In this document: positions 33,326 through 41,377 of the stretch, in pieces
Numbering within the stretch: the first letter of the stretch is position 1
Layout: each line of letters starts with the position of its first letter
Source: Acidobacteriota bacterium
GTDB lineage: Bacteria > Acidobacteriota > Vicinamibacteria > Vicinamibacterales > CAVVIG01
Assembly (NCBI GenBank): GCA_003222535.1
Contig: QHWJ01000250.1
Location: 1 to 48,882, forward strand
Length of the DNA: 48,882 nt
Direction of reading: 5' to 3'
Made by a program: the position numbers and the translations under genes
The notes under the pieces: generated by a model
What the model saw: the letters and a program-made list of their open reading frames with translations, nothing else
Told to the model about the DNA's origin: nothing
Database searches by the model: none

Positions 33326-34855
33326 ATGAAGGTTCACCTTGTCAACCCCAGTGCGCTGTCTTTCGGGATTGGGGTGATAACGCCGCGGTGGCTGTTCGTG
33401 CTCGCCGCCGCGACGCCCGAGTCGTACGGCGACCCAGTCATTACCGACGAAACGCTCGAGCGGTGGGATCCCGATACCGTCGCGCCTGGCGATGTCGTCG
33501 GCATTGGCATTCACACCGGCAATGCGGTGCAGGGCTACGAAATCGGCCAGAAAGCGCGCGCGCGCGGCGCCTACGTCGTGTTCGGCGGCATTCACGCCAC
33601 GCTCTATCCTGAAGAGGCGGCGACGCTCGGCGCCGCGCACGCGGTGGTCAAGGGCGACGGCGACCTCGTCTGGGCGCGCGTGCTCGCGGATTGCGAGCGC
33701 AATGCGCCGCTCGCGATGTACGACGGCGGCAAAGTCGACGGCGGCGACTTCAAGCCGGCGCGCTGGTCGCTGGTTCCCCGCGGCAAGTACATGTGGGCGT
33801 CGGTCCAGACCGTTCGCGGCTGCCCGAAGCATTGTTCGTTCTGTTCGGTGTGGAAGACCGACGGGCAGCGTCCGCGGCAGCGCACGGTGGACGCGGTGGT
33901 CGATGAGGTCGTCGATCTGCGGCGCCGCGGCTTCCGCTTCATCGCGCTGGCCGACGACAACTTCTATCCCGTCACGCTCGAGGATCTCGCGATGGCGTCG
34001 CGGCGGCAGGACAAGAGCCGGCTCGAAGAGCTCACGGCGATGCGCGCCGAACGCTTCGAGCTGATGGAAGGGCTCGCCCGACTGCCCGACGACATGGTGT
34101 TCTACACGCAGATCACGATGGAAGCCGCCGAGGATCCGCAGTTTCTCGAGGCGATGAGCAGGGCGCGCATCAAGGGCGCGCTGGTCGGCGTGGAGGCGGT
34201 CACGCCCGAGGGGCTCAAGGACGTCTACAAGGACTTCAACGTGAGCGGCGAGCGGCTCGTCGATCGCCTGCGCGCATTTCGTCATCACGACATCCACGTG
34301 CTGGGGTCGTTCATCTTCGGCCTGCCGAGCGATCGGCCGGAAACGTTCGAGCTGACCGCGGATCTCGCCGAAAGGTCCGGCGTGACGTTCGCGCAGTTCG
34401 TCATGCTGACGCCGTTTCCCGGGACCGTCGATTTCGCAGCCTGGGAAAAGATGATGGAATCGGATCCCACGCGCATCGAAGGGATTCCGCTCACGCGGCA
34501 CTGGCTGATTCCGAAGGGGCTTCAACCCAAGGTGTACGTGCCCCATCCGGTGATGTCGGCGGACGAGATCCGCGCGCGGACTCAGGCCGTCTGGGATCGC
34601 TTCTACAGCTGGCGCAACATCTGGGCGCGCTCATCCTGCGTCCAGACGCTCAAGTCACGGATCGCGTTCGTGTTGATCTCCAAGCTCTATCGACAAATGT
34701 ACGCCAATACCGGCATTGCCACCGATAGCGCACGCATCAACCGGTCGGCGGCCTGGGCGCGCATGATCGCGAAACCCTGCCAGAAGCTCTTCGCCGCGCG
34801 GCCGATGCCCGACCTGGAGGTTGCTCCCAGCCTGTCGGAGATCCACGGGGTTTAG
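33326..34855 (+). CDS. radical SAM protein with B12-binding-like domain
   Basis: A 509-residue protein. The ATG at 33326 has AGGAG upstream. Residues 1-150 resemble a cobalamin-binding Rossmann domain (MKVHLVNPSA, YVVFGGIHATLYPEEA). The radical SAM core begins with the 4Fe-4S motif Cys166-x3-Cys170-x2-Cys173 (RGCPKHCSFCSVWK), then DDNFYP and GVEAVTPEGLKDVYKDFN. The protein belongs to the large class-B-like group that includes hopanoid and chlorophyll enzymes such as HpnP and BchE; the substrate is not deducible. The C-terminus (RFYSWRNIWARSS) is basic and helical. It precedes glgA by 23 nt and may be co-transcribed. Confidence 0.88.
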   Translation: MKVHLVNPSALSFGIGVITPRWLFVLAAATPESYGDPVITDETLERWDPDTVAPGDVVGIGIHTGNAVQGYEIGQKARARGAYVVFGGIHATLYPEEAATLGAAHAVVKGDGDLVWARVLADCERNAPLAMYDGGKVDGGDFKPARWSLVPRGKYMWASVQTVRGCPKHCSFCSVWKTDGQRPRQRTVDAVVDEVVDLRRRGFRFIALADDNFYPVTLEDLAMASRRQDKSRLEELTAMRAERFELMEGLARLPDDMVFYTQITMEAAEDPQFLEAMSRARIKGALVGVEAVTPEGLKDVYKDFNVSGERLVDRLRAFRHHDIHVLGSFIFGLPSDRPETFELTADLAERSGVTFAQFVMLTPFPGTVDFAAWEKMMESDPTRIEGIPLTRHWLIPKGLQPKVYVPHPVMSADEIRARTQAVWDRFYSWRNIWARSSCVQTLKSRIAFVLISKLYRQMYANTGIATDSARINRSAAWARMIAKPCQKLFAARPMPDLEVAPSLSEIHGV

Positions 34856-34878
34856 TCCGTCCGAGAGGCCCGGCGCAC

Positions 34879-36492
34879 ATGCCGAAGCAAGAGGGCGCGC
34901 CAGCAGCGCAGCCGCGTGGCAGAGATCCCCGGAGCCGGCCGGCGCCGGACAAGGCCCCCCCGAGCGGGAAACGTCCCTCGACTCTGATTATCGGCTCCGA
35001 GGTGCAGCCGTTCGCGAAAACCGGCGGGCTGGCAGACGTGCTCGGTGCTCTGCCGCCCGCCCTCGATCGTCTCGGTTGGGACGCCACCGTCGCGCTCCCC
35101 CGATACCGCGGCGTCACGGCCGGTGCCCTCGTCGACGCATTTCCAGTCACCGTCGGCGGCTACACGCGCGACGCGGGGTTCTTCGAGACGCCGCTCGCCG
35201 GACACGCGCGCGCGCTGCTGGTCGACTGTCCCGACCTCTACGATCGCGAGGCGCTGTACGGTGTCGACGCGGGCGATTACCCGGACAACCCGCGGCGCTA
35301 CGCGTTTCTCGCGCGCGCGGCGCTCGAGTTCGCCGCGCGCCGGGGCACCGTCCCCTCGATCGTTCACGCGCACGACTGGCAGGCGGGCCTCGCGCCGGTC
35401 TATCTGCGAACGCTGTACGCCGCCCATCCGATGCTCGGCGGCATGCCGAGCGTGTTGACGATTCACAACCTCGCCTATCAGGGCGTCTTCGCCGCAGACT
35501 GGCTGCCGGCGCTGGACCTCGGGTGGGAGCTGTTCACGATCGATCGGCTCGAATACTGGGGCCGCATCAGTTTCCTGAAGGGCGGGGTCCTCGAGGCCGA
35601 CTTCATCACCACCGTCAGCCCGCGGTACGCCGAAGAAATCCAGACGCCGGAGCTCGGGTTCGGCTTCGACGGCATCCTTCGCTCGCGTCGTGCGGATCTG
35701 CGCGGCATCCTGAACGGCATCGACACGCGGGAATGGGATCCCCCGCACGATCCCTTCCTGCCGGCGCCGTTCGACGTGAAGGATCTCTCGGGGAAGAGGG
35801 ATGCGAAGATCGCGCTGCTGAAACGGTACGGGCTCGCGGCAGACACCGGCGCGCCGGCGCGACCCCTTGTGGGCATCGTCTCGCGCATGATCGATCAGAA
35901 AGGCTTCGACCTGATCGCCGCGCTCGTCGACGACCTGCCGCGCCTGGACGCGTCGTTCGTGGTCCTCGGCACCGGCGAGGCGCGTTACCAGGATCTCTGG
36001 AAGGCGCTCGCGGCCCGGTATCCCGACCGTATCGGCGCGCATATCGGCTTCGACGAATCGCTGGCCCACTTGATCGAAGGGGGGGCGGACATCTTCCTGA
36101 TGCCGTCGCGATTCGAGCCGTGCGGCCTCAACCAGATGTACAGCATGCGGTACGGCACTGTTCCCGTGGTCCACGCGGTTGGCGGCCTTGCCGACACCGT
36201 GCACGACTACGGGCTGGCCGCGCCGGGGCCAGGCAACGGCGGGCCTGGCGACTCGAGAGCGACCGGGTTCGTCTTCCACGAGTATTCGCCCGCGGCGATG
36301 CTCGGCGCGCTCACACGGGCGCTTACGCTTTTCGCCGACGGCAGGAGATGGCACGCGCTTCAGGTGGCCGGGATGCAGCAGGATTTTTCGTGGGACCGTT
36401 CGGCGCGGGAGTACGTCAAAATATACGAACGGGCGATAGGGCAAAGGGCCGCGAAGGCTGACGCAACAAGTAAAGGCAAGGGCGATAAATGA
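34879..36492 (+). CDS. glgA: glycogen synthase
   Basis: A 537-residue GT-B glycosyltransferase (family GT5) that adds glucose from ADP-glucose to the growing alpha-1,4-glucan. The substrate-binding KTGGLADV is at residues 47-54. The N-domain has HAHDWQAGLAP and TIHNLAYQGVF. The C-domain has the nucleotide-binding GIVSRMIDQKGFDL and the catalytic-region PSRFEPCGLNQMYSMRYG. A Pro/Lys-rich extension of some 30 residues precedes the catalytic domain, so a later start is possible. A Gly/Pro insert lies near LAAPGPGNGGPGD. Its stop overlaps the trxA start as ATGA. Confidence 0.93.
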   Translation: MPKQEGAPAAQPRGRDPRSRPAPDKAPPSGKRPSTLIIGSEVQPFAKTGGLADVLGALPPALDRLGWDATVALPRYRGVTAGALVDAFPVTVGGYTRDAGFFETPLAGHARALLVDCPDLYDREALYGVDAGDYPDNPRRYAFLARAALEFAARRGTVPSIVHAHDWQAGLAPVYLRTLYAAHPMLGGMPSVLTIHNLAYQGVFAADWLPALDLGWELFTIDRLEYWGRISFLKGGVLEADFITTVSPRYAEEIQTPELGFGFDGILRSRRADLRGILNGIDTREWDPPHDPFLPAPFDVKDLSGKRDAKIALLKRYGLAADTGAPARPLVGIVSRMIDQKGFDLIAALVDDLPRLDASFVVLGTGEARYQDLWKALAARYPDRIGAHIGFDESLAHLIEGGADIFLMPSRFEPCGLNQMYSMRYGTVPVVHAVGGLADTVHDYGLAAPGPGNGGPGDSRATGFVFHEYSPAAMLGALTRALTLFADGRRWHALQVAGMQQDFSWDRSAREYVKIYERAIGQRAAKADATSKGKGDK

Positions 36493-36821
36493 TGGCAGCC
36501 GAAAACGTGCAGACTTTTACGGATGGAAATTTCGACGACGACGTGCTGAAGTCCGGCGCGATGGTCCTCGTGGACTTTTGGGCGCCGTGGTGCGGCCCGT
36601 GCAAACGCCTGGGCCCCACGGTGGACGCGCTGGCCACCGAGTATGCAGGGAAGGTCACCGTCGGCAAGCTCAACGTGGATGAGAACCCCAACGTCTCCTT
36701 CAAGTTCCAAATCCGCGGCATCCCGACCATCCTGATCTTCAAGGGTGGACAGGTCGTCGAGTCGGTGGTCGGGGTCGCGCAACCGGAAGATCTGAAGAAG
36801 GTCATCGACAGACACATCTGA
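36489..36821 (+). CDS. trxA: thioredoxin
   Basis: A 110-residue cytosolic disulfide reductase. The active site WCGPC is at 34-38 and the cis-Pro is in RGIPTILIF. The length and fold are those of classical thioredoxin. The start codon overlaps the glgA stop, so translation is probably coupled; a second ATG is the next codon. The trxB gene for its reductase follows after a 105-bp spacer filled by a strong inverted repeat. Confidence 0.95.
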   Translation: MMAAENVQTFTDGNFDDDVLKSGAMVLVDFWAPWCGPCKRLGPTVDALATEYAGKVTVGKLNVDENPNVSFKFQIRGIPTILIFKGGQVVESVVGVAQPEDLKKVIDRHI

Positions 36822-36828
36822 TCAACGA

Positions 36829-36928
36829 ATCGGGTAATTGAGTAATCTGGTAATCGGGTAATTGGATTGCTAAATCATCCAATTCAATTACCAGATTACC
36901 AGATTACCCGATTACCAGATTACTCAAT
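36829..36928. repeat. inverted short-word array, ATTACCAG family, with 26-bp perfect arms
   Basis: The 26 bp at 36837-36862 are the exact reverse complement of 36903-36928. An inner stem AATTGGAT (36860-36867)/ATCCAATT (36877-36884) lies inside. The right arm ends on the first two bases of the trxB start codon (36927-36929). The words are 8-mers such as ATTACCAG and ATTACCCG. As RNA this would fold into a long hairpin between trxA and trxB. Confidence 0.95.
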
Positions 36929-37874
36929 GCCCTCCCCGCGCAACGTCATCATCATCGGTTCTGGCCCTGCCGGTCTGACAGCCGCTCTTTACGCCGCTCG
37001 CGCGAACATGCAGCCGCTGCTGATTGAGGGCATCGAAGCCGGCGGGCAGCTGATGCTCACGACGATGGTGGAGAACTTTCCGGGCTACCGCGACGGGATC
37101 ATGGGTCCCGATCTGATGGAGGAGATGCGAACGCAGGCGGCGAAGTTCGGCACCGAGACCATCAAGGGCGATGTCGTCAAGGTCGATGTCTGCAGCCGGC
37201 CGATCATCGTGAAGACCGCGGACGCGGAGTACACGGCGACGACCCTCATCATCGCGACGGGCGCGTCGGCGAGGCTGCTCGGCCTGCCCTCGGAGCGGAC
37301 GCTGATGGGCCACGGCGTCTCGACGTGCGCGACCTGCGACGGGTACTTCTTCCGCGGTCAGGAAATCGCGGTCGTCGGCGGCGGCGACTCGGCGATGGAA
37401 GAAGCGGTGTTCCTCACGCGCTTTGCGTCGAAGGTCACGATCGTGCATCGCCGCGACATGCTGCGCGCGTCGAAGATCATGCAGGACAAGGCGCGCGCGA
37501 ACGCCAGGATCGAATGGCTCCTCGACCACGAGGTCGAAGAGATCAAGGACACCGGCAAGGGTGAGGTCACCGCGATGGTCGTCCGCTCGAACAAGACCGG
37601 TGCGCGCAGGGAGGTCCCGGTGCACGGCGTGTTCGTGGCGATCGGCCATACGCCGAACACGGCGCTCTTCCGAGGCCAGATCGATCTGGATCAGAACGGC
37701 TACATCGTGACGCACGACGGCGCGAAGACGAGCGTCGCGGCGGTGTTTGCGTGTGGGGACGTGCAGGATCACATCTACCGGCAGGCGATCACCGCGGCCG
37801 GCTCGGGCTGCATGGCCGCGATCGACGCCGAGCACTACATCGACAAACTGCCCGAACATCTCGCCGCGGTGTAA
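36927..37874 (+). CDS. trxB: thioredoxin reductase
   Basis: A 315-residue FAD/NADPH flavoprotein that reduces thioredoxin. The FAD-binding GSGPAG is at 11-16. The redox pair Cys134-Cys137 lies in STCATCDGYF. The NADPH-binding VVGGGDSAMEEA follows at about 150, and the C-terminal FAD motif is ACGDVQDHIYRQAITAAGSGC. The ATG at 36927 is the only sensible start, because upstream codons in frame just read the repeat (LPDYQITRLPDY). It has no Shine-Dalgarno, and its first two bases are part of a 26-bp perfect inverted repeat. Initiation must therefore occur on a leaderless mRNA or from the foot of a hairpin. Confidence 0.95.
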   Translation: MPSPRNVIIIGSGPAGLTAALYAARANMQPLLIEGIEAGGQLMLTTMVENFPGYRDGIMGPDLMEEMRTQAAKFGTETIKGDVVKVDVCSRPIIVKTADAEYTATTLIIATGASARLLGLPSERTLMGHGVSTCATCDGYFFRGQEIAVVGGGDSAMEEAVFLTRFASKVTIVHRRDMLRASKIMQDKARANARIEWLLDHEVEEIKDTGKGEVTAMVVRSNKTGARREVPVHGVFVAIGHTPNTALFRGQIDLDQNGYIVTHDGAKTSVAAVFACGDVQDHIYRQAITAAGSGCMAAIDAEHYIDKLPEHLAAV

Positions 37875-37875
37875 T

Positions 37876-37952
37876 TAGGTAAGAATTGGTGAATTGGTGA
37901 ATGGGTAAGTTGGTGAATTACCAATTTACCAATTTACCCATTTACCAAATCA
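37876..37952. repeat. inverted short-word array, AATTGGTG/AATTTACC words
   Basis: GGTGAATTGGTGAATGGGTAA-type words (8-mers) on the left are followed by TTACCAATTTACCAATTTACC-type words on the right, forming an imperfect hairpin. It fills the gap between the convergent trxB and mnmA genes, where a two-way terminator would be expected. Confidence 0.85.
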
Positions 37953-37960
37953 CATCGGAC

Positions 37961-39028
37961 TCAGTCGATCCAGCCGCCGCCGACGACCGTGTCCCCATCG
38001 TAGAAGACGACCGCCTGGCCCGGCGTGATCGCGGTTTGTGGCGCGTCGAAGACGACTTCCGCGCGCCCATCGCCGAGCGATCGGACGGCCGCCGGCGCCG
38101 CCTTGTGGCGATGCCGGATCTGCGCGGCGGCTCGAAGCGGCTGGTTCGGCTCGGCGAGAATCCAGTTCACGTCTGAGGCCGTCAGCGTCGTCCGCTCGAG
38201 CGACGACTTCGGGCCGACGATCACCTGTTGATCGGCCGCCCGCAGCGCCAGCACGTACATCGGTGTGCCGGTCGGAGAGGCCAGCCCGAGCCCCTTGCGC
38301 TGGCCGACAGTGAAACGGTGGATCCCCTCGTGGGTGCCGAGGACGTCGCCGTGCTCGTCGACGAATACGCCCACACGAGCCGCCTCCGGCGCTCTGCGGG
38401 TCACGAACGACCGGTAGTCGTGACCCGGAATGAAGCAGATCTCCTGGCTGTCGGGCTTGTTCGCGACCGGCAACCGACGCCGGCGCGCATAGTCGCGGAC
38501 CGTTTCTTTCGGCCGATCGCCGACCGGAAACAGGGCCGACGCGAGCTGCTCCTGCGTGAGGGAGAACAGAAAGTACGACTGGTCCTTGCCGGAATCGACG
38601 CCGCGCTTCAACAGATAACGGCCGCTCGCCTCCGCGCGCTCGACGCGCGCATAGTGTCCGGTCGCGACCGCGTCGGCCCCCAATCCGCGCGCGCGGTCGG
38701 CGAGCGTCGCGAACTTGAGGTCGCTGTTGCAGCGGGCGCACGGGAGCGGCGTGCGGCCGGCGACGTACTCCTGCACGAAGTTCGAGATCACCTGCTGGTC
38801 GAACTGCTTCTCGAAGTTCAGGATGTAGTGCGGGATGTGGATGGCCGCCGCGACGCGCCGCGCGTCGTGCAGATCGTCGATGGAGCAGCAGCTCCCGAAC
38901 GAGGTGTGCCCCTCGCTCTGGTCATACAGCTGCATCGACAGACCGATGACGTCGTGGCCCTGCTCGGCGAGCAGCGCCGCGGCGACCGACGAATCCACGC
39001 CGCCTGACATGGCTACGACGATTCGCAT
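37961..39028 (-). CDS. mnmA: tRNA 2-thiouridylase
   Basis: A 355-residue enzyme that installs 2-thiouridine at the wobble position of tRNA-Lys, -Glu and -Gln using ATP and sulfur relayed from IscS. The PP-loop SGGVDSS is at 8-14. The catalytic Cys are probably Cys100 (CNSDLKF) and Cys198 (SQEICFIPG). The tRNA-binding GKDQSYFLFSL follows at about 147-157. The ATG at 39026-39028 matches the normal N-terminus; longer frames are artefacts. It lies 94 nt after iscS on the same strand, separated by a repeat array. The operon pairs sulfur donor with acceptor. Confidence 0.95.
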   Translation of the reverse strand: MRIVVAMSGGVDSSVAAALLAEQGHDVIGLSMQLYDQSEGHTSFGSCCSIDDLHDARRVAAAIHIPHYILNFEKQFDQQVISNFVQEYVAGRTPLPCARCNSDLKFATLADRARGLGADAVATGHYARVERAEASGRYLLKRGVDSGKDQSYFLFSLTQEQLASALFPVGDRPKETVRDYARRRRLPVANKPDSQEICFIPGHDYRSFVTRRAPEAARVGVFVDEHGDVLGTHEGIHRFTVGQRKGLGLASPTGTPMYVLALRAADQQVIVGPKSSLERTTLTASDVNWILAEPNQPLRAAAQIRHRHKAAPAAVRSLGDGRAEVVFDAPQTAITPGQAVVFYDGDTVVGGGWID

Positions 39029-39036
39029 GTCAAAAA

Positions 39037-39121
39037 CGTGCCGGGACCACGAAGACACGAAAAAGAAAAATCATTCCTCTTCTTCGTGTTCTTCTTCGTC
39101 GTTTCGTGTTTTCGTGGTCGC
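39037..39121. repeat. inverted short-word array, GACACGAA family
   Basis: GACCACGAAGACACGAAA (39045-39062) pairs with TTTCGTGTTTTCGTGGTC (39102-39119), 17 of 18. The loop is made of TCTTCTTCGTGT words. It occupies nearly the whole iscS-mnmA gap and belongs to the same word family as the arrays at 4675 and 24606. Confidence 0.9.
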
Positions 39122-39122
39122 A

Positions 39123-40301
39123 TTAAGCGGGCACTGTCTTCCGAGTCAAGCCGCGAAGCTTCTCGACGAGTCGCGGCAGCACCTCGATCACGCGGTCCAC
39201 TTCTTCTTCCGTCGAAAACATGCCGAGGCTGAAGCGGAGCGAGCTCTGCGTCCGGTGCGCCGCCAGTCCCATTGCCCGCAGCACGTGCGACGGCTCGAGC
39301 GTGCCGGAAGAACAGGCGGACCCTGTGGACACCGCCACGCCCTCGAGATCGAGCGCGATCAGCAGACTCTCCGCCTCGACCCGTTCGAAGCTGATGTTCG
39401 TCGTGTTTGGCACGCGCGATTCCGGCGCGCCGTTCACCGCCGTGCCGGGCACGGCGCGGAGAATGCCCGCTTCGAGGCGATCCCGAAGAGCGGCGACGCG
39501 TGGCGCTTCGACGGACAGCTTTCCAGCCGCCAGCCGCGCGGCGACGCCGAGGCCGGCGATGGCCGGCACGTTTTCCGTCCCGGCGCGGCGGTTCCGTTCG
39601 TGCTTGCCCCCGGTCAGCACCGGCTGCATCCGCGTGCCGCGTTTGATCCACAACACGCCGGCGCCTTTGGGTCCGTTGAATTTATGCGCCGACATGGACA
39701 GCAGATCCACACCCAGGGCACGGACGTCGACCGGAATCTTGCCGGCCGACTGCACCGCGTCAGTGTGCATCAGCGCGCCGTGCTCGTGTGCGATGGCGGC
39801 GAGCGCCGCGATCGGCTGAATCGTGCCGATTTCGTTGTTGGCCTGCATCACCGACACCACCGCGGTGTCGGTGCCGATAGCGTCGCGCAGCCGATCGGGC
39901 GACACGATTCCAGACTGATCGACCGAAAGCAGTGTCGTACGCCATCCCCGGCGCGCGAGCGCTTTGAGGGTGTTCAACACCGCCTCGTGTTCAATGGCGC
40001 TCGCGATGAGGTGACGACGGCCAGTGGGCTCGAGGGCCTCCGCGGCGCCGCGAATCGCGAAGTTGTCGGATTCGGTGCCCCCGCTCGTGAAGACAATCTC
40101 GGACAGATCGGCGTTGAGGAGCGTGGCAACCGCCGATCGCGCGGCGTCCATCGTCGCCTTCGCCTGCTGGCCGAAATGATGCACGCTCGACGCGTTGCCG
40201 AACACATCTCGGGTCGCGCGGACGACGGCGTCGGTCACGTCCTCGGCGAGGGGAGAGGTCGCGTTGTAGTCGAAGTAGACACGCATGGGTGAAACGTTCA
40301 T
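39123..40301 (-). CDS. iscS: cysteine desulfurase
   Basis: A 392-residue PLP enzyme that takes sulfur from cysteine as a persulfide. The N-terminus YFDYNATSPL and TSGGTESDN are typical. The PLP Lys207 lies in SAHKFNGPKG and the persulfide-carrying Cys330 in STGSACSSGTLEPSHVL, as in the IscS/NifS group I. The ATG at 40301 is preferred over one at 40286 because GGGAG lies a few bases upstream. It is followed by mnmA, which uses its sulfur. No iscU or other Fe-S assembly genes are present here, so this copy may serve mainly tRNA thiolation. Confidence 0.93.
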   Translation of the reverse strand: MNVSPMRVYFDYNATSPLAEDVTDAVVRATRDVFGNASSVHHFGQQAKATMDAARSAVATLLNADLSEIVFTSGGTESDNFAIRGAAEALEPTGRRHLIASAIEHEAVLNTLKALARRGWRTTLLSVDQSGIVSPDRLRDAIGTDTAVVSVMQANNEIGTIQPIAALAAIAHEHGALMHTDAVQSAGKIPVDVRALGVDLLSMSAHKFNGPKGAGVLWIKRGTRMQPVLTGGKHERNRRAGTENVPAIAGLGVAARLAAGKLSVEAPRVAALRDRLEAGILRAVPGTAVNGAPESRVPNTTNISFERVEAESLLIALDLEGVAVSTGSACSSGTLEPSHVLRAMGLAAHRTQSSLRFSLGMFSTEEEVDRVIEVLPRLVEKLRGLTRKTVPA

Positions 40302-40336
40302 TGTAACACTCCCGCTAACCATTGATACAAAAGGAC

Positions 40337-40366
40337 TAGACAACGTTTAGACGCGTCCCCTATACT
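40337..40366 (+). promoter_or_regulatory. sigma-70-type promoter ahead of the structured repeat and bactofilin gene
   Basis: TAGACA (40337-40342, one mismatch to TTGACA), an 18-bp spacer and TATACT (40361-40366, one mismatch to TATAAT). Transcription would start near 40373. That is about 40 nt before the structured element at 40413 and 380 nt before the bactofilin ATG. It lies in the divergent gap with iscS. Confidence 0.6.
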
Positions 40367-40412
40367 GGCGGAACCTGGCTCCGGCGCCTCGACGGCAGAC
40401 ACTCTAGAGAGT

Positions 40413-40715
40413 CCCGTCGTGAAAGTCACGGCCTCGCACCGAGGCTCGCGGGCGCCTCGATGGCAGGGCGCGACCCGCCTCCGCCAAGGCTTCGGCGAGG
40501 TTTCGCCCAAGTTCGCGGCTGCGAGAGTGTCCCGCGAACGAAGACGGACGACCGAGAACCGGGGCCCCCCGCGCGCGTGGTTTGCGCGGTGGCAATATCG
40601 GGAATCTCTGAGGGAGGAGCAACGCAGCCAGCCCCGCGTCCCCCAACGCGGTAGCCGCGTTGGCGTGGAGTGGGGATGCATCGCCGGCCGAACGGGGCCG
40701 GACTTTCACCACGGG
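40413..40715 (+). ncRNA. structured repeat copy A, possible HEARO/omega-RNA-like RNA
   Basis: A 303-bp element with imperfect 15-bp inverted ends, CCCGTCGTGAAAGTC and GACTTTCACCACGGG (14 of 15). Inside are many hairpins: GCCTCG-CAC-CGAGGC, GTTCGCGG...CCGCGAAC, CCAACGCGG-TAG-CCGCGTTGG and others. It shares at least five sequence blocks with the element at 5265-5431, among them GACCGAGAACCGGGGCCCCC (40550-40569). It contains no protein-coding frame of note and no IscB or transposase lies nearby. A promoter is placed right in front. HEARO/omega RNA is my best guess from memory. A mobile MITE-like element or a long 5' leader of the bactofilin gene are alternatives. Confidence 0.5.
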
Positions 40716-40751
40716 CTGCCTGCCCCGTCATGACGACAGGCGGAGGATGAC

Positions 40752-41312
40752 ATGTGGAAACGCGATGAAGCAGTCCGACCGGCCAGCGGACAACCGACGG
40801 CTGCTCCCCAGCCGCCCGCACCAGCTCAAGTGGGGGCTGCTGTCCCGCGTCCGGCCGAGACGGGAAATCGACTGGAGACGGGGAGTCGACTGGAGAAGGA
40901 TATCGTGAACATTGGGAAGTCGGTCGTCATCAAGGGCGAACTGAACGGCAGCGAGGATCTGACGATCGAGGGCCATGTCGAAGGGACCATTCAGCTGCGC
41001 GACAACGTGCTCACGATCGGCCCCAACGGTCGCATCAAGGCGCAGGTCTTCGCAAAAGCCGTCATCGTGCTGGGCGAGGTCACCGGGAACGTCACGGCGA
41101 GCGACAAGGTCGACATCCGCGACAACGGATCAGTCGACGGCGATATTGTCTCGCCTCGCGTCGCGATTGCCGAGGGGGCGCATTTCCGCGGGAGCGTCGA
41201 CATGCAGCGCAAGGGCGGGTCCGAAAAAGGGCCCAAGCAGGCGGCGTCGCAGGGGGCCGCGTCACAGCAACAGCCGCAACCAGCAGGCGCCCCGCAGCGC
41301 GTCGGGGCCTGA
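40752..41312 (+). CDS. bactofilin
   Basis: A 186-residue cytoskeletal protein. The central residues about 50-145 form the bactofilin right-handed beta-helix, with short repeated strands (VVIKGELNGSEDLTIEGHVEG, VLTIGPNGRIKAQV, VIVLGEVTGNVTASDKVDI). The tails are disordered, Pro/Gln/Ala-rich. It would polymerise without nucleotides into filaments that organise cell shape or polarity, often at the membrane. The ATG has GGAGG at good spacing. The long leader with the structured element at 40413 is unusual. The methyltransferase-like gene follows 65 nt downstream. Confidence 0.9.
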   Translation: MWKRDEAVRPASGQPTAAPQPPAPAQVGAAVPRPAETGNRLETGSRLEKDIVNIGKSVVIKGELNGSEDLTIEGHVEGTIQLRDNVLTIGPNGRIKAQVFAKAVIVLGEVTGNVTASDKVDIRDNGSVDGDIVSPRVAIAEGAHFRGSVDMQRKGGSEKGPKQAASQGAASQQQPQPAGAPQRVGA

Positions 41313-41377
41313 CCACGTTACAGGGTTCACCGTTCGACCGCATTTGGGAGCGCGGCCCGGTTCGAAAACGCTGAGCG

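Noticed and set aside
36829-37952. CRISPR array
   Set aside because: Units are 7-10 nt without unique spacers, inverted arms are present, and no cas genes are in the window.
40413-40715. Group II intron or insertion sequence
   Set aside because: No reverse transcriptase or transposase frame is present, and I could not find a domain V-like hairpin or the usual 5' GUGYG intron start.
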